Shown here: piece by piece, positions 28,925 to 40,669 of the stretch | Layout of the letters: each line of letters starts with the position of its first letter | Numbering within the stretch: the stretch's first letter is position 1 | From: Azospirillum endophyticum | GTDB lineage: Bacteria; Pseudomonadota; Alphaproteobacteria; Azospirillales; Azospirillaceae | Length of the DNA stretch: 64,000 nt | Direction of reading: 5' to 3' | NCBI RefSeq assembly: GCF_016595245.1 | Contig: NZ_JAENHM010000008.1 | Location: 101,549-165,548 of the forward strand | Notes under the pieces: generated by a model | What the model was told of the DNA's origin: nothing | The model's input: the letters and a program-made list of their open reading frames with translations, nothing else | The model's database searches: none | Translations under genes and position numbers: made by a program

Positions 28925-29668
28925 ATGGACTATGCGTTGCAGAACATGGATGTCGGGCTGGTGCTGCTGGACGGCGCGCGGCGGGTGCTGGCCCTGAATC
29001 CGGCGGCGGTGCGGCTGCTGGGGGAGCGCGCGGCCGGGCTGGTCGGCGCCTCTCTGCACGACCTGCACCCGCCCTCGCACCGTGCCAAGGTGGAACTGCT
29101 GATGGCCGCCGCCATCGACCCCGCCGCCCCGGCATCGGCCTGTTCGATGATGGTGGCGCTGCCCGGCCGGGTGCTGGTGGTGAAGGCGACCGCGCTGTCG
29201 CCCGCCGCCGCCGCGGCGGAGGGGAGCGCGGTCACCGCCCTGATGCTGATGGAGGCGGCGCGGCCGGCGGCGGCCGACGCCCAAGCTTCCGCCCCGCAAT
29301 CCCCGGCATCGCAGCCACCCAAATCCCTGGCCGAACCGCTGGTCAAGCTGCCGGTGGAGAAGGGGCAGGGGATCGTGCTGCTCGACCCGGCCGACGCCGT
29401 CTATCTGCAGGCCGACGGCCATTACACCACGGTCCATACCGCCGAAGGCGCCTTCTTCTGCGGCCTGCCGCTATCGGAGCTGGAGGCGCGGCTCGATGCC
29501 CGGTCCTTCGTGCGCACCCATCGCGGCTACATCGTCAATCTGCGCCATGCCCGCGCGGTGGAGCGGCAGGACGGCCGCGCCGCCTTCGTCATGGCCGCTC
29601 CCGGTGCGCCCCGCGTGCCGGTCAGCCGCAACCGGGCCGATGCACTGAAGAAGCGGCTGGCGCTGTAG
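28925..29668 (+). CDS. rcoM: RcoM-like heme PAS / LytTR carbon-monoxide-responsive regulator
   Basis: This 247-residue regulator has an N-terminal PAS domain (about 1-115), a Pro/Ala linker and a C-terminal LytTR DNA-binding domain (about 145-247: VYLQADGHYTTVHTAEG, SFVRTHRGYIVNLRHARAV, VPVSRNRADALKKRL). This is the architecture of RcoM, a redox and CO sensor that binds heme. The known RcoM heme ligands, His74 and Met104 of Burkholderia RcoM, line up with His48 in DLHPP and Met75 in MMVALPGRVLVVK, and the surrounding residues match as well. That alignment was made from memory of the RcoM sequence. The gene directly downstream is cowN, a known RcoM target in Rhodospirillum rubrum, which strengthens the call. 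No CO dehydrogenase genes are in the window. Confidence 0.85.
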   Translation: MDYALQNMDVGLVLLDGARRVLALNPAAVRLLGERAAGLVGASLHDLHPPSHRAKVELLMAAAIDPAAPASACSMMVALPGRVLVVKATALSPAAAAAEGSAVTALMLMEAARPAAADAQASAPQSPASQPPKSLAEPLVKLPVEKGQGIVLLDPADAVYLQADGHYTTVHTAEGAFFCGLPLSELEARLDARSFVRTHRGYIVNLRHARAVERQDGRAAFVMAAPGAPRVPVSRNRADALKKRLAL

Positions 29669-29677
29669 GGGACGCCG

Positions 29678-29703
29678 TTCACGCGCCGATCCCGCCATTC
29701 GCG
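29678..29703 (+). promoter_or_regulatory. Candidate RcoM operator upstream of cowN
   Basis: TTCACG (29678-29683) and TTCGCG (29698-29703) fit a TTnnnG half-site and are 20 bases apart, two helical turns, about 110 bases before cowN. The TTnnnG pattern for RcoM is recalled from the literature. The match is short, so this is tentative. Confidence 0.3.
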
Positions 29704-29809
29704 CAGTCCGGGTACCGCTGGTGCAGGGCCGCTTGATGGCGGGGGTATGGGTGGGAAAGCATGGGCGCAGTGTTCCGCACCCCCGCACCGGCATCAGGAG
29801 ACCGCCTCC

Positions 29810-30106
29810 ATGGACAGCATCGACGCGCCCGACCGCTATGTCTCGTTCAAGGGAATCGACTGTGAGGGCAACAGCCGCCGCATCATCGACCGGCTGTACA
29901 TGCACATCGACGATCCCGCCAAGACCAACGCCTTCTGGGAGCGCTTCCGCGCCAAGCTGGCGGTTGCCGAAGACCCGCTGAAACGGCAGGCCGACGGGCT
30001 GTGCCTGCTCTGCGCCAACATCTACTACATCGCCGACCTGTTCGAGGAGCATGACGACGAGGACGGGCTGGCGATGCTGCGCCAGCTGGAGGACGAATGC
30101 TGCTGA
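29810..30106 (+). CDS. cowN: N2-fixation sustaining protein CowN
   Basis: This 98-residue protein of the CowN family keeps nitrogenase working when carbon monoxide is present. The family pattern is clear: DRYVSFKGIDCEGNSRRIIDRL, HIDDPAKTNAFWERFRAKLA, LCANIYYIADLFEEHDDEDGLAMLRQLEDECC. The acidic C-terminus ending in two cysteines is typical. CAGGAG lies about nine bases before the ATG at 29810. Its partner rcoM is 141 bases upstream on the same strand. The 29669-29809 gap should carry the CO-responsive promoter. The gene implies that the organism fixes nitrogen, although no nif genes are in the window. It is convergent with the sugar dehydrogenase gene, with four bases between stops. Confidence 0.95.
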   Translation: MDSIDAPDRYVSFKGIDCEGNSRRIIDRLYMHIDDPAKTNAFWERFRAKLAVAEDPLKRQADGLCLLCANIYYIADLFEEHDDEDGLAMLRQLEDECC

Positions 30107-30110
30107 GCCG

Positions 30111-31505
30111 TCAGGGCCTGGGAGCCGCTCCGGCCCCCGGCTCCGTCTCCTTGTCCGCCGCGGCGTAGGCGACGCGCCAGACCGTGCCGGAGGCGTCCTC
30201 GGCGATCAGCAGGGCGCCGTCGGCGGTTACCGCCAACCCGCTCGGGCGGCCCCAGACCTTCGGTGTCTCGTCGCCTTCGGCAGCGCTTCCCGTCGCGGTT
30301 CCGGCGGTGCCGGTCACGCGGAAGCCGGTGACGAAGGTCTCGTAGGTGCCGGTCGGCCGGCTCTTGTCGAAGGGGGCGGTGTCGAAGGGGACGAAGGCGA
30401 TGGCGTAGCCGGTCGGGCGCGAGCGGTTCCACGAGCCGTGCAGCGAGACGAAGGCGCCCATGCGGTAGCGTTCCGGGAAATGGGTGGCGTCGCCGAAGGC
30501 GAGCCCGATCGGCGCCGAATGGGCCTGCAGCAGCAGCCCCGGCACCTGCGCCGCCTTCACCAGATCCGGCCGTCGTCCAGCCAAGTCCGGCTGCGGATTG
30601 TCGCCGATGTAGGAGTAGGGCCAGCCGTAGAAGCCGCCCGGCTTCACCGCCGTCAGGAAATCGGGGACCAGCTGGTCGCCCAGACCGTCGCGCTCGTTCA
30701 CCACGGCGTAGAGGTCGCTGGTGCCGGGCTTGAAGGCGAGGCCGACGGGATTGCGCAAGCCCGCGGCATAGCTGCGCTGGCCGCTGCCGTCGATGCGGAA
30801 TTCCTGGATGGTGGCACGCGGTTCGGCCTCCACCCCGATGTTCGATTCCGATCCGATGCCGACATAGAAATGCCGTCCGTCCGGCGCCACCACGATGGAG
30901 CGGGTGGCGTGGCCGCCGCGCTTGCCGAAGGCGCCCTCCGGCGTCAGCCGCCGCCGTTCTCCCGCCTGGACGCTCCCGGCGGTCCAGGGCAGCCGCCACA
31001 CCCCCGCCAGATCGCCGACCAGCACCGCCCCGTCATGGAAGGCGAGACCGAAGGGATGGTCGAACCCCTCGGCCCAGACCTGGGCCATCTCCGCCCGGCC
31101 GTCGCCGTCGCCGTCGCGCAGCAGGGTCAGGGTGCCCGGCCGCTGCTGCGCCACCAGCACGTCGCCGTTGGGCAGGACCAGCAGGTTGCGCGCGTTTTCC
31201 ACATGGTCGCGGAACAGGGTGACGGTGAAACCGCGCGGGGCGCGCAGCGGCTGGTCGCCGGGGCGCGGCACCAGCACCGCCTCGTTGGCGACGGCGGGGG
31301 TGGCATAGGGCTTCGGCAGCGTTTCGATCCGCACATGGACCTCGGCGCCGACCGTCTGCATCGGGTCGGAGCGCACCGGGCCGGTCATCGCCGACTGGGC
31401 CAGGGCCGGGGCCGCCGGCAGGATCTGGGTCAGGGCGGAGCCGCCGGCGAGGACGAACAGGCCGGCCAGGACGGGTTTGAGCGACAGGGGGCGGCGGTCG
31501 GCCAT
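30111..31505 (-). CDS. PQQ-dependent sugar (sorbosone/glucose-type) dehydrogenase, exported
   Basis: This 464-residue exported beta-propeller dehydrogenase belongs to the GSDH family (PF07995), whose members oxidise aldoses or sorbosone with PQQ. A signal peptide ends at PALAQ. The core shows PRGFTVTLFRDHVENARNLLVLPNGDVLVAQQ, GFDHPFGLAFHDGAVLVGD, GLRNPVGLAFKPGTSDLYAVVNERDGLGDQLVPDF, GGFYGWPYSYIGDN, and GSWNRSRPTGYAIAFVPF; the ERDGLGD and HGSWNR blocks are standard for the family. The ATG at 31505 starts the signal peptide; a reading from 31571 adds an Arg-rich leader. It has no cytochrome or PQQ-synthesis gene nearby. Confidence 0.88.
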   Translation of the reverse strand: MADRRPLSLKPVLAGLFVLAGGSALTQILPAAPALAQSAMTGPVRSDPMQTVGAEVHVRIETLPKPYATPAVANEAVLVPRPGDQPLRAPRGFTVTLFRDHVENARNLLVLPNGDVLVAQQRPGTLTLLRDGDGDGRAEMAQVWAEGFDHPFGLAFHDGAVLVGDLAGVWRLPWTAGSVQAGERRRLTPEGAFGKRGGHATRSIVVAPDGRHFYVGIGSESNIGVEAEPRATIQEFRIDGSGQRSYAAGLRNPVGLAFKPGTSDLYAVVNERDGLGDQLVPDFLTAVKPGGFYGWPYSYIGDNPQPDLAGRRPDLVKAAQVPGLLLQAHSAPIGLAFGDATHFPERYRMGAFVSLHGSWNRSRPTGYAIAFVPFDTAPFDKSRPTGTYETFVTGFRVTGTAGTATGSAAEGDETPKVWGRPSGLAVTADGALLIAEDASGTVWRVAYAAADKETEPGAGAAPRP

Positions 31506-31812
31506 CGGACGGGCGCTTTCACGGCGGGGAAGGGTGCGGAGACGGGCGGGGAAGCAGAGCGGGCATGACAAATATCGGACCGGGATATGGGGACGATGCC
31601 GCAGCCCGCAGGCAAAGGCAGGCGGTGCAAGGGAGGCTCTACCGGAGGGGTCCCCCGCAAGGGCCGGGCGTCTCCAACGTCATCGTGGCGCGCATCAAGT
31701 CGCTTGCGGTTGCAACCGGCGCAAGACCATACTCCGACCGATGTAGGCTGAAGGGGCAGAGCCGGCTGCTGTCGGAGGCTGTGTCCGGCGGCGGTGCGGC
31801 GATAATCCGGCA
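31506..31812. promoter_or_regulatory. Divergent promoter region, sugar dehydrogenase / hybrid kinase
   Basis: This 307-base gap shows no gene. It must hold both promoters, but no convincing -35/-10 pair or protein site stands out. Confidence 0.35.
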
Positions 31813-35733
<3,921 letters not shown>

Positions 35734-35741
35734 ACGCGCCC

Positions 35742-36659
35742 ATGGCCGATCCCCGCCCGAAAATCTTGGTGGTTGACGATATACCGTCCAACGTCCATGT
35801 GCTCAGCCGTATTCTGAAAGACGATTACGACATCTATTTCGCCACCGACGGCGAGAAGGCGCTGGACCTCGTCCAGGCGCGGATGCCCGACCTGGTCCTG
35901 CTGGACATCATGATGCCGGGGATGGACGGGTTCGAGGTGTGCCGCCGGATCAAGGGCGATCCTGCCACCCACGACATTCCCGTCATCTTCATCTCCGCCA
36001 AGAGCGAGGTGGAGGACGAGACCCGCGGGTTGGAGGTGGGTGCCATCGACTTCATCACCAAGCCGATCAGCCCGCCCATCGTGAAGGCGAGGGTGCGCAA
36101 CCACCTGTTGCTGAAACGGCAGACCGACCTGCTGCGCAGCCTGTCCTTCCTGGACGGGTTGACCGGCATCGCCAACCGCCGCCGCTTCGACGATACGATG
36201 ACGCGCGAATGGCGGCGCTGCGCCCGCTCGCACCTGCCGCTGTCGCTGATCATTCTCGATGTCGACCATTTCAAGGCCTACAACGACCAGTACGGCCATC
36301 AGAGCGGTGACGAATGCCTGCGTATCGTCGCCGAGGTGCTGTCGGAGCGGGCCCGGCGGCCGAGCGACCTCGTCGCCCGCTACGGCGGGGAAGAGTTCGT
36401 CTGCCTGCTGCCGGAGACCGACGGCGCCGGCGCCACCGACGTGGCGGAAGGGTTCCGTGCCGCCGTCGCGCAACGCCGCATCCCGCACGCCCAGTCGCCG
36501 GTCGCGCGCCATGTCACCATCAGCCTGGGCGTCGCCTCCGTGATCCCGTCGGCCGAGAGCGGTCCCGACCGGCTGGCCGAGATGGCCGACCAACTGCTCT
36601 ACCGGGCCAAGCGAGCCGGCCGGAACCGCGTGCAGGGCGCCACGGTGCCGGCGCTGTGA
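35742..36659 (+). CDS. Response regulator with GGDEF (diguanylate cyclase) domain
   Basis: This 305-residue response regulator would make c-di-GMP when phosphorylated. The N-terminal receiver (about 5-120) has VVDDIPSNVHVL, the phospho-acceptor Asp in VLLDIMMPGMDGFEV, and the Lys-Pro of FITKPISPPIV. The C-terminal cyclase domain (about 130-300) has the active-site variant GGEEF, which is normally functional, and the I-site RPSD five residues before it, so product inhibition is likely. The ATG at 35742 is eight bases after the stop of the hybrid kinase, which strongly suggests co-transcription and a direct phosphotransfer link from its Hpt. The layout is that of RpfG/PleD-like one-receiver cyclases. 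Confidence 0.93.
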   Translation: MADPRPKILVVDDIPSNVHVLSRILKDDYDIYFATDGEKALDLVQARMPDLVLLDIMMPGMDGFEVCRRIKGDPATHDIPVIFISAKSEVEDETRGLEVGAIDFITKPISPPIVKARVRNHLLLKRQTDLLRSLSFLDGLTGIANRRRFDDTMTREWRRCARSHLPLSLIILDVDHFKAYNDQYGHQSGDECLRIVAEVLSERARRPSDLVARYGGEEFVCLLPETDGAGATDVAEGFRAAVAQRRIPHAQSPVARHVTISLGVASVIPSAESGPDRLAEMADQLLYRAKRAGRNRVQGATVPAL

Positions 36660-36724
36660 CCGGCGTGCCGCCCGCTCCCCCAGTCTCCGATATCCGCGGC
36701 CGAGGTTTCGCGCGCCGTGCGCCG

Positions 36725-37828
36725 ATGACCGAGGCCTGGGCCTGGATCGATGGCCGGATTGTCCCGCCGCCTGCCAGGGTCCTGCCCCTGGCGGAGTGTG
36801 CCGGGTTGCGGCTGGCCGAGGCGGTCGTGGCGACGGGCGACTGGCCGCCGGCCGCCCGGGCCGCGGTCGACGGCTATGCGGTGGTCGCAGCCGACACGCT
36901 GGGAGCCGGTTCCTACAACCCGGTGCCGCTGACGGCGGTGGCGGCCGTGACGGCCGGCGACCCGCTGCCGCTGGGCTATGACGCGGTGGTCCCGTTCGAG
37001 GCGGCGCAGGCGGTCGGTCCCGTCGTCGAGGCGATCGACGCGGTTGCGCCCGGCACCGGGGTGGAGCGGCAAGCGGCGTGGGCCGGTGCCGGAAGCCTGC
37101 TGCTGCCGGCCGGGCGCCGCCTGCGCCCCGGTGATCTCGGGCTGCTCGCCGCCGCCGGGCGCGGGGTGGTGCCGGTGCTGCCGGCGCCGCGGGTGCGTAT
37201 CCTGCTGGCCGGCGGTCCCAAGGCCGGAGCGCCGGAACAGCTCGGCGCGATGCTGGCGGCGCTGGTTGGGCGCGACGGCGGTGTCGTCGAGGCGGTCGAC
37301 GCCGTCCCCGCCGACTCCGATGTGCTGGCCGAAGCCTTCGCCCGGCCGGGCGCCGACCTGATCCTGTCGGCCGGGCGCACCGGTACCGGTCCGGACGATG
37401 TGGCCCCGGCGGCCCTGGCGCTGACCGGCAGCCTCGACCTGCACGGCCTGGCCATGCGGCCGGGCGGCAGCGCGGGGCTGGGCCTTGCCGGCGGAGTCCC
37501 GGTCCTGCTGCTGCCGGGGGAGCCGATGGCGGCGCTGGCGGCCTACGAGCTGTTGGGCGGGCGCGCGGTGCGGCGTGCCGCCGGCCGGCCGGCCGGGCTG
37601 CCCCATGCGACGGTCGAGGCGGTGACCGCGCGCAAGCTGGTGTCGGAGATCGGCTGCCTCGACCTGCACCGGGTCCGGCTGGGCGACGGCGGCAGGGTGG
37701 AGCCGGCGGCCTCGCCCGGCTGGCCGGGGCTGGCGGCGGCGGCGCGGGCCGACGGCTTCGTGCTGATCGGGGCGGAAAGCGAAGGCGTGCCGGACGGCGC
37801 GCCAGTCACCATGTACAGCTTCGACTGA
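36725..37828 (+). CDS. Degenerate MoeA-like molybdopterin-binding protein
   Basis: This 367-residue protein has the MoeA outline. LAEAVVATGDWPPAARAAVDGYAVVAADT matches the MoeA N-terminal DGYA region, RRLRPGDLGLLAAAG the linker and MRPGGSAGLGLAGGVPVLLLPGEPMAALAAYELL the C-terminal part. The molybdopterin-binding motif, normally SGG-(V/T)S-x-G-x-x-D, reads LSAGRTGTGPDD, so key glycine and serine positions are altered. It may be a structural or regulatory partner rather than an active molybdenum insertase. The ATG at 36725 is used; a GTG just after the cyclase gene is possible. It is followed 24 bases later by a second MoeA-type gene with intact motifs. Confidence 0.75.
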   Translation: MTEAWAWIDGRIVPPPARVLPLAECAGLRLAEAVVATGDWPPAARAAVDGYAVVAADTLGAGSYNPVPLTAVAAVTAGDPLPLGYDAVVPFEAAQAVGPVVEAIDAVAPGTGVERQAAWAGAGSLLLPAGRRLRPGDLGLLAAAGRGVVPVLPAPRVRILLAGGPKAGAPEQLGAMLAALVGRDGGVVEAVDAVPADSDVLAEAFARPGADLILSAGRTGTGPDDVAPAALALTGSLDLHGLAMRPGGSAGLGLAGGVPVLLLPGEPMAALAAYELLGGRAVRRAAGRPAGLPHATVEAVTARKLVSEIGCLDLHRVRLGDGGRVEPAASPGWPGLAAAARADGFVLIGAESEGVPDGAPVTMYSFD

Positions 37829-37852
37829 TCTTATCCTGCAAGGGTTTGCCGC

Positions 37853-39832
37853 GTGCACAGCTCCGACCGCAGCCGCGAGGACATCCGCCGTTTCGTCGCC
37901 CAGTCAGCCCGCCAGGACCAGTTCCTCGAGGTGGTGAGCGGCGAGGAGGCGCGCGACCGCTTCCATCGCCATCTCGACCTGTCGCCGCGGGGGGAGGAGC
38001 GGGTGCCGCTGTCGGCTGCCCTGGGGCGCGTGCTGTCCACCGACGTGACGGCGGAAGTCGATGTTCCCGGCTTCGACCGCTCGGTGGTCGACGGTTTCGC
38101 CGTGCGCGCCGCCGACACGGTGGGCGCGGCGGAGGACCGGCCGGTCGCCCTGCGCCTGAACGACGAGGTGCTTGCCGCCGGCCATGCCCCCGAACTGACG
38201 GTGGAGCCGGGCACCGCCACGGTGATCGCCACCGGCGGCATGCTGCCGCGCGGCGCCGACGCCGTGGTGATGGTGGAGACGACGGAGGCGGTGGAGCGGC
38301 CCGACGGCCTGTTCGTCACCCTGACCCGGCCGGCCACTCCCGGCGCCTTCGTCGCCGCCGCCGGATCCGATATCGGCCGCGGCGAGGTGGTGCTGCGCCG
38401 CGGCCAGTCCCTGACCTCGCGCGAGATCGGCGTGCTCGCCGCCATCGGGCTGGCCGAGGTCGCGGTGGTGCGCCGGCCGCGCGTCGCCATCCTGTCCACC
38501 GGCGACGAGATCGTGGCGCCGGGGCAGCCGATCCGCATCGGTGCGGTCTATGACAGCAACGCTGCCATTCTCGCCGCGGCGGTGGCCGAGCTGGGAGCGG
38601 AGCCGGTATCGCTGGGCATCGCCCCGGACGAGGACGAGGCGCTGGAGCGGCAGGTCGCACGAGGGCTGGAGTGCGACGCGCTGCTGTTGTCGGGCGGTAC
38701 GTCGAAGGGGGCGGGCGACCGCTCCCACCGGATCGTCGCGCGACTGTCCGATCCCGGCATCGTCGCCCATGGCGTGGCGCTGAAGCCGGGCAAGCCGCTG
38801 TGTCTCGCGGTGACCGGCGGCAAGCCGGTGGTGATCCTGCCGGGCTTCCCGACCTCGGCCATGTTCACCTTCCACAGCTTCGTCGCGCCGGTGATCCGTG
38901 CCATGGCCGGCTTGCCGCCGGCGACGGTGGAGGAGGTGCCGGCCACCCTGCCGGTGCGGCTGGGGTCGGAGCGCGGGCGGACCGAATATGTGATGGTCTC
39001 GCTGGTCCATGGCGCCAATGAGGGCGAGCTGGCGGCCTATCCGCTGTCCAAGGGATCCGGCGCCGTCACCGCCTTCAGCCATGCCGACGGCTTCCTTGCC
39101 ATCGACGCCCAGGCGGAGGCGGTGGAGGTCGGCACGCCGGTGTCGGTCCAGCTGCTCGGCCGTTCGCTGGCGCCGGCCGACCTGATCGTGGTGGGCAGCC
39201 AGTGCATCGGGCTGAACGCCGTGCTCGGGCGGCTGATCGCCGGGGGGATGACGGTCAAGGCGCTGAATGTCGGCTCGATGGGCGGGCTGGCTGCGGCGCG
39301 GCGGGGCGAGTGCGACATCGCCCCGGTCCACCTGATGGACCCCGCCACCGGCGCCTACAACACGCCCTTCCTGGCGCCGGGGCTGGAGCTCGTCACCGGA
39401 TACCGCCGGATGCAGGGCATCGTCTTCCGCCGCGGCGACCCGCGGTTCGAGGGCAGGACGGCGCAAGAGGCGGTGGCGGCGGTCGCCGGACTGCCGGACT
39501 GCATCCTGATCAACCGCAATGCCGGCAGCGGCACCCGCATCCTGGCCGACCGCCTGCTGGGTGCGGCGCGGCCGACCGGCTACTGGACGCAGGCCAAGTC
39601 GCACAATGCCGTCGCCGTCGCGGTGGCGCAGAACCGTGCCGACTGGGGCGTCGCCATCGAAACCGCGGCGAAGCTTTACGGGCTGGGCTTCCTGCCGCTG
39701 CAGGATGAGCATTACGACTTCGTCATCCCCGCCGCCCGCCGCGACCGCCCGGCCGTCCGCGGCTTCGTCGAGCTGCTGGAGACGCCGGAGGTGGCGGAGG
39801 CCCTGCGTGCCATGGGGTTCAGGCGGCAATAA
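37853..39832 (+). CDS. MoeA fused to a periplasmic-binding-protein-like domain
   Basis: This 659-residue fusion has a full MoeA domain (about 40-430): FDRSVVDGFAVRAADT, GGMLPRGADAVVMVE, ILSTGDEIVAPGQPIRIGAVYDSNA, LLLSGGTSKGAGDRSHRIV, and PGFPTSAMFTF. A C-terminal PBP-like domain (PF12727-type, about 440-659) follows: IVVGSQCIGLNAVLGRLIAGGMTVKALNVGSMGGLAA, CDIAPVHLMDPATGAYNTPFL, INRNAGSGTRILADRLLG. MoeA inserts molybdenum into adenylated molybdopterin; the PBP-like part probably senses or delivers molybdate or a cofactor form. The start is GTG at 37853. It is translationally close to the degenerate MoeA upstream, so the two may form a heteromer. No molybdoenzyme gene is in the window. Confidence 0.88.
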   Translation: MHSSDRSREDIRRFVAQSARQDQFLEVVSGEEARDRFHRHLDLSPRGEERVPLSAALGRVLSTDVTAEVDVPGFDRSVVDGFAVRAADTVGAAEDRPVALRLNDEVLAAGHAPELTVEPGTATVIATGGMLPRGADAVVMVETTEAVERPDGLFVTLTRPATPGAFVAAAGSDIGRGEVVLRRGQSLTSREIGVLAAIGLAEVAVVRRPRVAILSTGDEIVAPGQPIRIGAVYDSNAAILAAAVAELGAEPVSLGIAPDEDEALERQVARGLECDALLLSGGTSKGAGDRSHRIVARLSDPGIVAHGVALKPGKPLCLAVTGGKPVVILPGFPTSAMFTFHSFVAPVIRAMAGLPPATVEEVPATLPVRLGSERGRTEYVMVSLVHGANEGELAAYPLSKGSGAVTAFSHADGFLAIDAQAEAVEVGTPVSVQLLGRSLAPADLIVVGSQCIGLNAVLGRLIAGGMTVKALNVGSMGGLAAARRGECDIAPVHLMDPATGAYNTPFLAPGLELVTGYRRMQGIVFRRGDPRFEGRTAQEAVAAVAGLPDCILINRNAGSGTRILADRLLGAARPTGYWTQAKSHNAVAVAVAQNRADWGVAIETAAKLYGLGFLPLQDEHYDFVIPAARRDRPAVRGFVELLETPEVAEALRAMGFRRQ

Positions 39833-39861
39833 AGGCCATAGGACAGAGTCCGACCGATCTT

Positions 39862-39901
39862 CCCGGCAAATCCGAACAAAATGCCGCAGGCCGGGTTTTT
39901 T
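39862..39901 (+). terminator. Terminator after the MoeA-PBP gene
   Basis: CCCGGC (39862-39867) can pair with GCCGGG (39890-39895) and is followed by six T. The loop is long (22 bases), so the strength is uncertain. The rpoE promoter begins three bases further on. Confidence 0.55.
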
Positions 39902-39903
39902 CG

Positions 39904-39929
39904 TGATCCAACGCTTGGATGGTTGCGTA
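39904..39929 (+). promoter_or_regulatory. RpoE (ECF11-type) autoregulated promoter
   Basis: TGATCC (39904-39909), 16 bases, then CGTA (39926-39929) matches the promoter recognised by RpoE of the RpoE-ChrR class in Rhodobacter. It stands 155 bases before the sigma-factor start. Positive autoregulation follows from this match. Confidence 0.7.
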
Positions 39930-40083
39930 CCGAGGGTCACGTTGCGACATACAGCCCGGCGCGGATGCCTGCGGGGTGCCGGATCGACGCAGAGGTCTTG
40001 GAAACGGGGGGGCGGCCGCGAATTCCGGGAATGGGTGCCATCCCCGGCTTGTGCGGACGCCGATGTTCCCCTTGAATGGGACC

Positions 40084-40659
40084 ATGCAGGACCAGCACAC
40101 CCCCGCGGCCGACATGGCCCCCAGCCTGGAAGATCTGCTCGTCGCCGTCGGGCGCGAGCGGGACCGCCAAGCGTTCGGGGTGCTGTTCGCCCATTTTGCG
40201 CCGCGGCTGAAGACGTATCTGCGCCGGTTGGGATGCGAATCCGGTGCGGTGGAAGAGCTTGTTCAGGAGGTGATGCTGTTGGTCTGGCGTCGTGCCGAAA
40301 CCTATGATCCGATCCACGCCTCGGCCGGAACCTGGGTGTTCACCATCGCCCGCAACAAGCGAATCGATGTGTTGCGGCGCGAACAGCGGCCGGAGATCGA
40401 CCCGGACGATCCCGCCCTGGTGCCCGAACCCGACGAGCCCGCCGATCGCCGGATCGAGGCGAAGGAAAGCAGCGGGCGTTTGCGCGCCGCGCTGAAGGAA
40501 CTGCCGCCGGAGCAGGCCGAGCTTCTGCGCATGGCCTATTTCGAGGACAAACCGCACAGCGTGATTTCAGCGGAGCACGGCATCCCGCTCGGTACCGTCA
40601 AATCGCGCCTGCGCCTGGCGATGGAGCGCCTGCGCCGGTCGCTCAAGGATGTCGGATGA
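40084..40659 (+). CDS. rpoE: ECF RNA polymerase sigma factor, RpoE (ECF11 group)
   Basis: This 191-residue ECF sigma factor has region 2 (FAHFAPRLKTYLRRLG..AVEELVQEVMLLVWRRAETYDP, ASAGTWVFTIARNKRIDVLRRE) and region 4 (LKELPPEQAELLRMAYFEDKPHSVISAEHGIPLGTVKSRLRLAMERLR) complete. The following gene is a ChrR-type zinc anti-sigma factor, which places it in the singlet-oxygen-response group. The ATG at 40084 was chosen; an ATG at 40063 adds seven residues. The gene overlaps or abuts chrR, depending on the chrR start. A matching promoter at 39904-39929 indicates self-activation. Confidence 0.93.
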   Translation: MQDQHTPAADMAPSLEDLLVAVGRERDRQAFGVLFAHFAPRLKTYLRRLGCESGAVEELVQEVMLLVWRRAETYDPIHASAGTWVFTIARNKRIDVLRREQRPEIDPDDPALVPEPDEPADRRIEAKESSGRLRAALKELPPEQAELLRMAYFEDKPHSVISAEHGIPLGTVKSRLRLAMERLRRSLKDVG

Positions 40660-40669
40660 GGCATTCCCG

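Noticed and set aside
29700..29740. A sigma-54 promoter before cowN
   Set aside because: TGG and GC elements near 29711-29726 are one base off the required 12-base spacing and the flanking consensus is poor.
40649..40669. The upstream ATG of chrR overlapping rpoE
   Set aside because: The second ATG (40670) gives the usual ChrR N-terminus; the first is possible but less typical.
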